Of a stretch of 35,998 nucleotides of DNA, positions 1 to 8,746 are shown piece after piece. Source of the DNA: Clostridia bacterium (GTDB taxonomy: Bacteria > Bacillota > Clostridia > Oscillospirales > CAG-272); assembly GCA_017508605.1 (NCBI GenBank), contig JAFVYN010000130.1:1-35998 (forward strand), in the 5' to 3' direction. A model generated the notes under the pieces. It did no database searches. It saw nothing but the letters and a program-made list of their open reading frames with translations, and had not been told where the DNA came from. Position 1 is the stretch's first letter. Every line of letters starts with the position of its first letter. Made by a program: the position numbers and the translations under genes.

Positions 1-25
1 AGAGGAACGCGGCAAGGAAAAGTAA
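1..25 (+). CDS. possible 3' end of an upstream gene (partial)
   Basis: Frame 2 reads seven charged codons (EERGKEK) and then TAA at 23-25. A hydrophilic tail ending about 85 nt before the helicase start would fit an upstream gene on the same strand. Only eight codons are visible, so this may be chance. If real, cassette A may begin further left than this window. Confidence 0.25.
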
Positions 26-60
26 AATAACTTCAAAAAAGAAAGAAAACAAAACGTAAA

Positions 61-98
61 TAAGACAAATTTGCCGTATTTTGTCGGATTTTGTCGGA
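61..98. repeat. left flank of cassette A: 10-nt phased TTTTGTCGG repeats
   Basis: TTTTGTCGG occurs twice with a 10-nt period (79-87 and 89-97), and a weaker copy precedes it (TTTGCCG, 70-76). The 17-mer at 79-95 matches, in inverted orientation and with one mismatch, the 17-mer at 14294-14310 just past the last gene of the cassette. T-tracts spaced one helical turn apart would also give intrinsic curvature. Function is unknown: it may be a leader/regulatory element or an end of a transferred module. Confidence 0.5.
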
Positions 99-110
99 AA
101 GGAGATCACC

Positions 111-3100
111 GTGGCAAAAAAAGATCCCGCAGAGAAGCGCTTTGAGTATTGGGCGAATCAGCTTCTCGACCAAAGCCGCTCAAACCGTATGATCCATTAT
201 CGGAAATCAAGCCGACAGACCCTTGACATCACCGAGCCTGCTTCGGAAAGCTTATTTGAAGCGATGGTGTCGGGCAAGGAGCTGAGCTTCAAGCGACCGA
301 TCGCGAGAGATACCGCTCCCCGCGCCTGGGCACTGCTTTCGCTGATGTCAGCTCTCGGAAAGCCCGTGACGGTCACCGTCGGGGACGTGGGCTACCGCGG
401 TGAATACCGTAACGTCAGCGAGACCCTGACGCATATGCGTCGCCGCAACCGTCTGGCGCATGAAGAACAGGGCTGTCATATCTTGCATCTCGTGTTCGGC
501 TTCGTCATCTGGAAGGACGGCAAGAAGGGTGCTGACGGTTCTCCCTTTGTCAAGTCTCCCTTGCTTCTCGTCCCGGTCGACGTCAATCAGAAGCGCCCCA
601 ACGACCCCTTTACCGTCAAAAAGACCGACGATGACATCGTGGTGAATCCAGCGCTTGCCTTCATGATGGAAAAGGCGGGGATCATCCTTCCCGAATTCAA
701 CGAAAATCACGATACCTTTGAGGGGTATCTCGAAAAGATCGAGCTGCTTGCTGAGGAACACGGCTGGCAGATCACCCGTGAGGCAAGTCTTGGACTTGTG
801 ATGTTCCAGAAGATCAGCATGTACAAGGATCTGATGGCGCACAAGGACGCTCTTATCAAGCATCCCTTCGTGCAAACGCTTGCCGAGGGAAGACCCCTTC
901 CGCCCCTTGAAAAAAGAGATCCCGACGCGATCGCTACGCTTGAGACCGCGCAGGTGATGAGCGCCGATTCCAGCCAGATGCAGGCGATCCTCGCGGCACG
1001 CGCGGGACAAAGCTTTCTGATGGAAGGCCCGCCCGGTACGGGTAAGAGCCAGACCATTACAAATATCATCGCCGATGCCATGCTGAGGGGCAAAAAGGTT
1101 CTTTTTGTATCGAGCAAGAATGCCGCGCTTCGGGTGGTATACCGCCGTCTTTACGAGGTGGGGCTTGCGCCCTTCTGCCTGGACATTCATTCGCACAAGG
1201 CGAATAAGCTGTCGATCTTAAAGGATATTGAGCTTGCCTTTTCGACACGTGCGGCGGGGTTGAATGACCGTGAGAAGCTGGCTCTTGGCGAGCTGGAGGA
1301 ATTGAAGCAGTCTCTCAACGGCTATCACCGTGCCTTACATACCCCGCTTTCCTTTTATCCCGCGACACCCTATCTCTGCCTCAGTAACCTTTCGGAGCTT
1401 TCTTTTCTTCCCGAGATTTTGATCTCATCGGTTCCCGAAAGCGAGGAGGAGCTTCTCTCCCTCATCCGCCTGGCGGCGCGTTATGACGGTGTCAGACGGG
1501 AATACCGGAGTACCTATGGCGAGATCCCCACGGCGCTTCTCGGACTGACGCTGTCGGGTCCTGATGACGTAGCGGCTCTTTCGGGCGCGCTTGTGATCCT
1601 CGGCAAGAGCCTTGTGGCACTGCTTCGTCTGTCACGTGAGCATGAGATCTCCCTTGACGATCTTCCGTTTTCCGCTCTTGATACGGTAGCGGACATGCTG
1701 GATGCCGCAACCGCTCTTCCGAAGCCCCTTTCAGAGGCGCTCTCGGGCGAGAAGGCGGGCGACGTGATGGCGCTTTGCGAGGGTCTTGTGAATGCTATAA
1801 GCGAAAAAGAAGCGCTGGAAGAGAGAATCGAAAGCGCCGCTTATGACAGTATATACGGATTTTCGGCGGAAAGCTGGCAGATCCGCAAGAGAAGTCTTAT
1901 GCTCCTTCTGAAACGCGACGCGGTGTACAAGGCGCTTTTGGAGAAAAGCGGCAAGAAAGAGCTTGGCGAAGGCGAGGTCATGAGCGCCATTTCTCTTGCC
2001 GAAGGGCTTCTTGACGCGTTGAAGCTTCTGAACAGCGCATCTGACAGCTTTAGTGCTCTGACCCGTACGGCACTTCAGAAAAACCTCGCCACCCTTCGGG
2101 AGTTGGCAGCCTTTCTTCCCGTGATCGGGGAGCGTGTCCTGATCGCGCCCTCGTGGTATACCCGTGATACCAATGCCGATCTGAGACGTGTCAGAGCGGC
2201 ACGTACCGTTGCCGAGGTGATTACGGCGATCGAAACGGAGCTTGTCGCTACCTGGACGGGTGGTGTTTTTGAGCTGCCCTACCGCCGTCTTCGTGAGGCT
2301 TACGGCACCGAAGTACCTGCGCGCCTTTCGATCTTTCAGAAAAACGGACAGCGCGATACCGTGCGCTTGCTCCGTACCTATACCAAAAACGGCGGTGTTC
2401 CCGCGCATGACGAGATCCTTTCCCTCTTTGAGCGGCTGGAAGCCTATGATATCGCAAGGCGGCAGTTTGCGGGATATGAAGCGCATCTTCGTGAGCTTTG
2501 TACTCTTCAGTACCGTGGGGCACATACCGATTTTTCCCTTGTCGAAAAGAGCCTTGAGTTTCTTGACGGTCTTCGGGCGATCGGCACACCGCCGAACGCA
2601 ATCAAAACCTATTTCAGCACCCCCTTTTCTCTTCGGAATACCGAAAAGACCCAAAAGGCGCTTGAAGGTATTTCGCACGCTCTTCAGACCCTGAGTGCCC
2701 TTACCTCCGATATGCCGCTTACGGACGAGCATACCGATACTGTGACGATGGAGCTTTCTTTTGTGAAAAGCGCTCAGAGTCTCAAGGCTCTCGGCGAGCT
2801 TGACAGGGAATTCGCCTCGCATCTGAAGTATCCGCTTGGCGAAGAAGACAAAAAGAGTCTTCTTTCCTGCCTGTCAAGACGTATGTCGCTCTCAGCCGAG
2901 GTAAAGAGCGGCGAAAAAGCCCTGTCGGAGCTGATCGGAACGGAAAGTCTTACCCGCGGACGCCTGCCCGAGGCACTGTCCTTGCTGTTTACCCTCGCCC
3001 CCCTTGTGAAAGAGGCGCCCGCGCTCTACCACCAGGTACTGTCTCTCGGTGTCGCCAAGGAGGGAAGGGCGCTGTCAAAGGCGCTGAAGGAGGAAGCGAG

Positions 3101-5600
3101 AGCGACAAAGGACGCTCTTTCACTGCTCACGCGCCTCTTCCCCTCGCGTAACCTTGAGGGCGAAAAGATCCGCTTGCTGAAGGCGTTTGTGACAAGGCTT
3201 CTCGAATCGCACGGCGTGATCGAACACGCGCTTCCCTTACTGTCTGCCTTCAACGAACTCGCCAAGCACGGGCTTTCGGCATTCGTGCTTGAATATGAGG
3301 AGAAAGATCCCACCGATCCGGCGGCGGATGTGCTTCGCAAGAGTCTGTATGCCGCCATTTTACGGCGCGCTGAGGAAGAGCGCCCCATTCTGAAGGAAAT
3401 GACACGGCAGAAAAAACTGACCGATGCCTCGCGCTTTTCTTCTCTTGACAAGCGCTCGATCGCGATCGCAAGGCGCAGAGTCAAGTTTACTGTGACACAG
3501 CGTATTCCGAGGGGTGAAAGAAACTGGCGCGGCGAGGACGAGCTTTCGATCTTCGAGGAAGAGATGAAAAAGCGCCGCCACATGCCCCTGCGTAAGCTGT
3601 TTTCTCAGATTCCGCAGCTTCTTATGACCCTGAAGCCCTGCTTTATGATGTCTCCTCTTTCGGTCTCCTATTTCCTGGAGCGTGACGCTTATAGCTTTGA
3701 CCTTGTCATCTTTGACGAGGCATCCCAGCTCTTTCCCGAGGATGCCATCGGCGCGATCCGTCGCAGTAAGCAGGTCATCGTGGTGGGCGACTCCCACCAG
3801 CTTCCCCCGACTGACTTTTTCTCGGTCAAAAACGAGAATGATCCCGATAGCGAAGAGGATGACGATACCCCGAACGAGATCGGCGCGTCTATTCTGGAGT
3901 GTGCCGCCGAGGTCATGGACAGACATATGCTCCGTTGGCACTACCGAAGCCGACACGAATCGCTCATTGCCTTTTCGAACTATCATATTTACGAAAACCG
4001 TCTGATCACCTTCCCCTCACCGAGTGACGACGAGCTTGATACGGGGGTAGAATACGTGTACGTGAAAAACGGCGTATACATCCCCAAGCTTTCGGAGAAT
4101 CCCGAGGAAGCGAAGGCGTGTGTCAGAATGCTTGATAAACACATCCGCAACCATCCCGACCGAAGCCTTGGCATCATCGCCTTCGGTAAAAAACAGCAGA
4201 GCGCCATTGAAAAGGCGGTGACAGAATACCGACTCAGCCATCCTGAGCATGAAGCCTTCTTTTCGGAGGGTAATACCGAGCCGTTTTTCGTCAAGAATCT
4301 TGAAAACGTGCAGGGTGACGAGCGGGATACCATCATCTTTTCGATCGGCTACGGCAAGACCGAAAAGGGGCGCTTCTCCCTGAATCTCGGACCGTTGTCA
4401 AAGCCCGGCGGCGAGAGGCGTTTGAACGTTGCCATTACCCGTGCCAAGCACAATATCAAGCTGATCGGCTCGGTCATGCCCGAGGATTTTGATCTCTCCC
4501 GTACCGAGTCGGCGGGCGTGCATCTGCTTTACCGTTATATTGATTATGCGCTTCATCCCGATGAAGCGTTCGACAAAAAGGACGTCGAAGAGGAAGAGCG
4601 TGACCCCTTCCCCATCAGCATTGCCCGTTTTCTTACAGAAAACGGCTACCGCGCGAGGTGTCGCTTCGGCTCGTCGGACTGCCGTGTGGATCTTGCGGTC
4701 TATCATCCCGAGCATAAGGGAGCGATTGCCGCGATCATGACCGACGGCGGCTCATATGCCGCCAATCCCGTCGCGCGCGACCGTGAAGAGCTTCGGATCT
4801 CGACCCTTCGGGGCATGGGCTGGAATGTCTATTACGCCTGGGTGAATGAATGGGTGAAGGATCGGGAGGGGGAAGAGAAGTCCTTACTTCGTTTCCTCGC
4901 CGACTGCGTGAAGAAAAAGAACGAAACCGACGGCACGGTCGTTACCGAAGATATTGAAGAGGCAACTTACGGTTGCGAACACAACGAAGAAACCGTCGAG
5001 ATCGTAACCGAATTCCGTGAAAACGCAACCAACGGTTGCGAAATACCCTATCATTTTACCTATTACCGTGAGGGAGACTGCTTCCGCGCCTCCCTTCGTG
5101 ACAAAAACGATAAGAATACCGTGATCGCCGACCGCATGCTGTATCTGGTCGGTGTGGAGGCGCCGATCCACAAGGAGCTTCTTTATAAGCGCCTTGCGCC
5201 CTCTTTCCGCGCGGGTAAGCTGACCGAAAACGTCAGACGGATCCTCGACGGTGTTCTTGATGGGCTTCTTCAGAGCGGGAGTCTTACCGAGCTTGAAGAG
5301 AATTTCTTCGTATTGTCAAGCGAGGATCCCGTTACCGTGCGGATCCCCGCACCCGATACACAGCCAAGAACCTTTGATCATATTGCTACCGCGGAGCTTG
5401 CCGAGGCGATGGCAACGATCGTCAAGGAGACCTTTGGCGTTCTCCCCGAGGAGCTTTTCCTTGAGACCGTGCGTGTGTTCGGCTTTGAACGGATGTCACC
5501 CCGTATGCGGACTTCCTGCGACAAAGCGCTTTACCATCTTCTGATGTCCGAGCGCGTGGTTCGTATCGACGGCAAGATCCGTCTGTCAGAATCCCATTGA
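111..5600 (+). CDS. DUF4011 / SF1 helicase / Vsr-like nuclease-fold / DUF3320 protein
   Basis: Large (1829 aa) multidomain helicase of the kind linked to DNA restriction and mobile-element defence. The N-terminal ~160 residues resemble DUF4011. SF1 helicase motifs follow: Walker A GPPGTGKS at 306-313, Walker B FDEAS at 1201-1205, motif III GDSHQLPP at 1226-1233 and motif VI RLNVAITRAK at 1437-1446. About 850 helical residues separate Walker A and B, an unusually long insert. Residues ~1501-1590 resemble the Vsr/MTES_1575 nuclease fold (D1527, D1545), and ~1644-1732 resemble DUF3320. The start is GTG at 111, because AAAGGAG lies 6 nt upstream; a TTG at 81 has no ribosome site. The usual acidic and histidine residues around D1545 appear replaced (M and A), so the nuclease may be inactive. 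Family call is strong; function in this cassette is inferred. Confidence 0.88.
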   Translation: MAKKDPAEKRFEYWANQLLDQSRSNRMIHYRKSSRQTLDITEPASESLFEAMVSGKELSFKRPIARDTAPRAWALLSLMSALGKPVTVTVGDVGYRGEYRNVSETLTHMRRRNRLAHEEQGCHILHLVFGFVIWKDGKKGADGSPFVKSPLLLVPVDVNQKRPNDPFTVKKTDDDIVVNPALAFMMEKAGIILPEFNENHDTFEGYLEKIELLAEEHGWQITREASLGLVMFQKISMYKDLMAHKDALIKHPFVQTLAEGRPLPPLEKRDPDAIATLETAQVMSADSSQMQAILAARAGQSFLMEGPPGTGKSQTITNIIADAMLRGKKVLFVSSKNAALRVVYRRLYEVGLAPFCLDIHSHKANKLSILKDIELAFSTRAAGLNDREKLALGELEELKQSLNGYHRALHTPLSFYPATPYLCLSNLSELSFLPEILISSVPESEEELLSLIRLAARYDGVRREYRSTYGEIPTALLGLTLSGPDDVAALSGALVILGKSLVALLRLSREHEISLDDLPFSALDTVADMLDAATALPKPLSEALSGEKAGDVMALCEGLVNAISEKEALEERIESAAYDSIYGFSAESWQIRKRSLMLLLKRDAVYKALLEKSGKKELGEGEVMSAISLAEGLLDALKLLNSASDSFSALTRTALQKNLATLRELAAFLPVIGERVLIAPSWYTRDTNADLRRVRAARTVAEVITAIETELVATWTGGVFELPYRRLREAYGTEVPARLSIFQKNGQRDTVRLLRTYTKNGGVPAHDEILSLFERLEAYDIARRQFAGYEAHLRELCTLQYRGAHTDFSLVEKSLEFLDGLRAIGTPPNAIKTYFSTPFSLRNTEKTQKALEGISHALQTLSALTSDMPLTDEHTDTVTMELSFVKSAQSLKALGELDREFASHLKYPLGEEDKKSLLSCLSRRMSLSAEVKSGEKALSELIGTESLTRGRLPEALSLLFTLAPLVKEAPALYHQVLSLGVAKEGRALSKALKEEARATKDALSLLTRLFPSRNLEGEKIRLLKAFVTRLLESHGVIEHALPLLSAFNELAKHGLSAFVLEYEEKDPTDPAADVLRKSLYAAILRRAEEERPILKEMTRQKKLTDASRFSSLDKRSIAIARRRVKFTVTQRIPRGERNWRGEDELSIFEEEMKKRRHMPLRKLFSQIPQLLMTLKPCFMMSPLSVSYFLERDAYSFDLVIFDEASQLFPEDAIGAIRRSKQVIVVGDSHQLPPTDFFSVKNENDPDSEEDDDTPNEIGASILECAAEVMDRHMLRWHYRSRHESLIAFSNYHIYENRLITFPSPSDDELDTGVEYVYVKNGVYIPKLSENPEEAKACVRMLDKHIRNHPDRSLGIIAFGKKQQSAIEKAVTEYRLSHPEHEAFFSEGNTEPFFVKNLENVQGDERDTIIFSIGYGKTEKGRFSLNLGPLSKPGGERRLNVAITRAKHNIKLIGSVMPEDFDLSRTESAGVHLLYRYIDYALHPDEAFDKKDVEEEERDPFPISIARFLTENGYRARCRFGSSDCRVDLAVYHPEHKGAIAAIMTDGGSYAANPVARDREELRISTLRGMGWNVYYAWVNEWVKDREGEEKSLLRFLADCVKKKNETDGTVVTEDIEEATYGCEHNEETVEIVTEFRENATNGCEIPYHFTYYREGDCFRASLRDKNDKNTVIADRMLYLVGVEAPIHKELLYKRLAPSFRAGKLTENVRRILDGVLDGLLQSGSLTELEENFFVLSSEDPVTVRIPAPDTQPRTFDHIATAELAEAMATIVKETFGVLPEELFLETVRVFGFERMSPRMRTSCDKALYHLLMSERVVRIDGKIRLSESH

Positions 5601-5629
5601 CCCTTAAAACCCGAAAGAAAGGAGCCGTT

Positions 5630-7366
5630 ATGAAAGAGACACTGATCAATCCCGAGATCGTACTTTTGTTTCAGAGCGTCGGGGAAGAAAGCGGAAAGAC
5701 CCTTGTCAACCCCGCGGTGCGCACTCTGATCGAGAAGGAAAAGCCCGCTTACGGCACGGTCTTTGAAGGTGGCTTTCGCATGCGGAAGGCGTTGTCGGTC
5801 GAAAGCGGCGAGGCAGATCTCTACCTTGCCGAGCGTGACGGCGAAGACTTTGTCGTCAAGCTTTATCACCGTGATAACGCCGTCAAGCATGAGGTGATGG
5901 AGCGGCTTGACAAGATCGAGTCCCCCCATATTATGAAGGTGATCTTCCGCGGACAGTATCACGGCATGCCCTTTGAGGTCGTGCCGTATTATCCGAACGG
6001 CTCGCTATCGGGCAAACAGTTTGATCTTGAGACCATAAAGACCGCCATTCTGCCCCAGCTGAACGAAGCCATTCACACCCTTCACGAACACGGTATTCTG
6101 CATAAGGATATCAAGCCCTCGAACATCATGCTGAAGGATGACGGTACGGTGGTCCTCATTGACTTCGGTATCAGCTCGACCTTTGAAAGAAAAATGACGG
6201 TGCGGGTCACCAAAACCGGTCTGACCTACGATTATTCCGCGCCCGAGGTCTTTCAGAATCTCTATCTTGTCGAAAGTGACTACTACGCCCTTGGCATCAC
6301 CCTGTACGAGCTGTTTTCGGGTCATACCCCGTATCAGCATCTCTCGGAGGATGCCATCATGCAGTATCTTTCGCTTCAGAGGATCCCCTTTCCCGACAGT
6401 ATGCCGAAGGAACTGAAGGATCTGATCTTAGCCCTGACCTATCACGATCTCACCGCGCGGCACGATAAGACCAATCCCAATCGCCGCTGGACCTATCAGG
6501 AGGTGGCGGACTGGCTGAAGGGCGAAAAGCAGGTGATCCCCGGGCAGAGCCGCGCGGGCTTTCTTGCCGACGAGATCCCGCCCTATTCCTTCAAAAAGAA
6601 AACCTACACCACGCTGCCTTCCCTCGTCAAGGCTCTCGGCGAGCATTGGGCAGAGGGCAAGAACGAGCTGTTTTTCAGCCGTCTTTCCTCGTATTTCGAA
6701 AACGTCAATCCCGTGCTTGCCCGTCGCTGTAAGGCGATGGAGGAGGAAGCCAAGCGCCGTCCGAACAGCGACGATCTCATTTTCTGGCGCCTTTTACTGC
6801 AGCTCGACCCCGATCTCAAGCAGGTCTACTGGCGGGGCGCGGTCTATGAATCGCTGTCCGCCCTCGGACGGGATATGCTGCAAAAGCTTTCTGACCGAAA
6901 GCCCGACCGGGAGCTTTGGGACAGCATTCTCTCCGCGGGGCTTCTCAGCGCTTATCTTGAGCGAATGGTTACCCCTCAGCCCAAGCTGTACGCCGATATC
7001 GTCGCGATCGAGGACAGCTACCGTTTTCATAAGGATGCCCACCACCGTGACGTGCGCTATTATCTGATGGCATATTATTTGTCGGGTCAGACGCAACTGA
7101 CGGTTGACAAACAGAACTTTTTCACGGTGGAAGAGCTGTCTTGTGGCATCAAACGGAGAGCCGACGAGTCGATCGACACCTTAAGGCGCTTTGCGAACAG
7201 GCTGATCAATCCCGATCTCTCCCCGACGGCACAGCTTGAGGCGTGGCTGACGGTACTGGGCGAGGGCGAGATCATGACCCAGTGGCAGACGGTGATCACA
7301 AGGGGCAACCGCACCCAAGCCGACCAACCGACCGATCAACCGACCGACCAAACTCCCGCAACCTGA
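5630..7366 (+). CDS. cytosolic eukaryotic-type Ser/Thr protein kinase
   Basis: 578-aa Hanks-type kinase. Visible motifs: the VVK lysine K77, the catalytic loop HKDIKPSN at 158-165, DFG at 178-180 and a SAPE segment before subdomain IX. The glycine loop (SVESGEADLY) is degenerate. The kinase domain covers about 45-305; a ~250-residue helical C-terminal region follows, ending in a short Asp-Gln-Pro-Thr repeat tail. No membrane helix or PASTA repeats are seen, so it is not a PrkC-type cell-wall sensor. The ATG at 5630 follows AAAGGAG by 6-7 nt, 29 nt after the helicase stop; a TTG at 5597 is discarded for lack of a ribosome site. The FHA protein three genes downstream is a natural partner or substrate (inference). 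Confidence 0.92.
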   Translation: MKETLINPEIVLLFQSVGEESGKTLVNPAVRTLIEKEKPAYGTVFEGGFRMRKALSVESGEADLYLAERDGEDFVVKLYHRDNAVKHEVMERLDKIESPHIMKVIFRGQYHGMPFEVVPYYPNGSLSGKQFDLETIKTAILPQLNEAIHTLHEHGILHKDIKPSNIMLKDDGTVVLIDFGISSTFERKMTVRVTKTGLTYDYSAPEVFQNLYLVESDYYALGITLYELFSGHTPYQHLSEDAIMQYLSLQRIPFPDSMPKELKDLILALTYHDLTARHDKTNPNRRWTYQEVADWLKGEKQVIPGQSRAGFLADEIPPYSFKKKTYTTLPSLVKALGEHWAEGKNELFFSRLSSYFENVNPVLARRCKAMEEEAKRRPNSDDLIFWRLLLQLDPDLKQVYWRGAVYESLSALGRDMLQKLSDRKPDRELWDSILSAGLLSAYLERMVTPQPKLYADIVAIEDSYRFHKDAHHRDVRYYLMAYYLSGQTQLTVDKQNFFTVEELSCGIKRRADESIDTLRRFANRLINPDLSPTAQLEAWLTVLGEGEIMTQWQTVITRGNRTQADQPTDQPTDQTPAT

Positions 7367-7402
7367 TCGGGGCGGGATATCCATAGATAAAGGAGATTTA
7401 CC

Positions 7403-8071
7403 ATGAGCGGACCGAAATCCTCACGATATCAATTGACACCCGAACAAAGAAAGGCGCTTGAGGAGGCGCGCCGCCGCGAGCTGGAGCGCCGCCGCGCCCT
7501 TGCGTCCCTTTCTCTTGTCCGCGAAGGACTTGACACCAAGCTTTCGGCACTGACCTCCTATCTCGAAAACGCCGCCCTTCTTCTGAAGCGGGACGGGGAA
7601 GATCTCGGTTTTTCCGAGCGCTTTTCACGGTATCGGGATGATGCCGTTGCTCTGCGCGGGCTTGCCTCCCTTCCCGAGGACTGCGAGCTTGAAGTCGCAA
7701 AAGAGGCGCTGGAAGCCGTTACCCAAGGACTTGAGGCGGTCGAGTCCGCCTACAAAGAGCTGGTTTTACTGGGCGAGGAGGTCAATGAACGCCTTGCTGC
7801 TTCGATCGAAAACACGCTGAAGGGCGGCATGACGGTCTCCTTTGCCGATCTTGACGAGAAGAAGGAAGAGGCAAAGAAGCGCATTTCCTACCGCCGTGAG
7901 CTGCTTCTCATCGAGCGAGATGACCGCTATCCCCAAAGACTCAGAAAGCGCGCAAGAGAAGCGCTGATCGCCCTGACCGAGGCGGAATCACTTTCGCTCT
8001 TTGAGGCGCTTTCCTATGACCCCCTGATGCGAAAGGCACGGTATTTCATGGAGGAATATGCCCTTTACTAG
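7403..8071 (+). CDS. coiled-coil protein with MSGPKSSRY N-terminus; ends at in-frame TAG
   Basis: 222-aa, highly charged, mostly helical protein with no membrane segment. The N-terminus (MSGPKSSRY followed by LTPEQR and an Arg/Glu helix) is a signature I recall from uncharacterised bacterial proteins of about 450-500 aa. Function unknown. ATG is preceded by AAAGGAG at a normal distance. The frame ends at TAG 8069-8071, but codons after it (AAG GAA TAT CAC GAA TTG) continue in the same frame, without another stop, into the next entry, and the protein character does not change. This is therefore either one member of a split pair or the 5' half of one gene interrupted by, or read through, an amber codon. 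No other gene in the window ends in TAG. Confidence 0.75.
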   Translation: MSGPKSSRYQLTPEQRKALEEARRRELERRRALASLSLVREGLDTKLSALTSYLENAALLLKRDGEDLGFSERFSRYRDDAVALRGLASLPEDCELEVAKEALEAVTQGLEAVESAYKELVLLGEEVNERLAASIENTLKGGMTVSFADLDEKKEEAKKRISYRRELLLIERDDRYPQRLRKRAREALIALTEAESLSLFEALSYDPLMRKARYFMEEYALY

Positions 8072-8086
8072 AAGGAATATCACGAA

Positions 8087-8746
8087 TTGAAGAGCGAATA
8101 TCACGCGCTCTGCCGTCTGTGTGAGATCACGCCCCTTGAGGTCGAATGCTCCCGCCAGGGTGTTGACATGCTCCTTCAGTACGTGCGCGCCCTTCGGTAT
8201 GAGATCGCCTATGACGATGAAGAAAGCTATATTGATGACGTTCTGAACACCGTTATGCGCGAGATGGGCTATCACGTTCTTGCCGAGCGCACCGTCAATA
8301 AAAGGACGGGCAAGCGCTTCTCTCATACGCTTTACACCTACCGTGACGGCACTGTAGTGAACGTGACGACGGCGGATGACGGCAAGATCACCATGGAGCT
8401 TGGAAAACCCGACTGTGTCGACCGTCTGCCGAGCGCGGCGGAGACCGACATGCTCTGTATGGAAATGGAAGCCTTTTGCCGTGATTTTGCCGAGATCGAG
8501 GAAAGACTCCGTGCCTACGGCGTGGTAGTATCCGACCGCATCACCATGCTTCCCCCGACGGCGGAATATGCGCAGATCATCAATACCGAAGATTACGAGA
8601 CCGTCGGCACTGCTGTGGGTGAGGAAGGCGAAGAGACGCTTTCCCGCACCGAGCGCTTCCAGAAGAGACTGATCAACCAGAGAAAGAAATTCCGTCAGGT
8701 GATGCCGACAGACGAGAAGAGGAGAAAGAAGCCCAATGACACATGA
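8087..8746 (+). CDS. second half of the MSGPK-family protein (TTG start or amber read-through)
   Basis: 219 codons from TTG 8087 to TGA 8746, in the same frame as 7403-8071, with only 15 nt and no further stop between them. AGGA lies 10 nt before the TTG, a weak and distant ribosome site; the next ATG (8168) would cut into the conserved-looking region. The protein begins with helical sequence (KSEYHAL), then an alpha/beta-looking part with MREMGYHV and EYAQIINTEDYE, which I associate with the C-terminal part of long MSGPK-type proteins. No catalytic motif is recognised. Its end overlaps the FHA gene by 11 nt, so translation is probably coupled. The split itself is the odd feature. Confidence 0.65.
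   Translation: MKSEYHALCRLCEITPLEVECSRQGVDMLLQYVRALRYEIAYDDEESYIDDVLNTVMREMGYHVLAERTVNKRTGKRFSHTLYTYRDGTVVNVTTADDGKITMELGKPDCVDRLPSAAETDMLCMEMEAFCRDFAEIEERLRAYGVVVSDRITMLPPTAEYAQIINTEDYETVGTAVGEEGEETLSRTERFQKRLINQRKKFRQVMPTDEKRRKKPNDT

Noticed and set aside
81..110. TTG at 81 as helicase start
   Set aside because: No ribosome site upstream; the segment is the repeat itself, and GTG 111 has AAAGGAG at ideal spacing.
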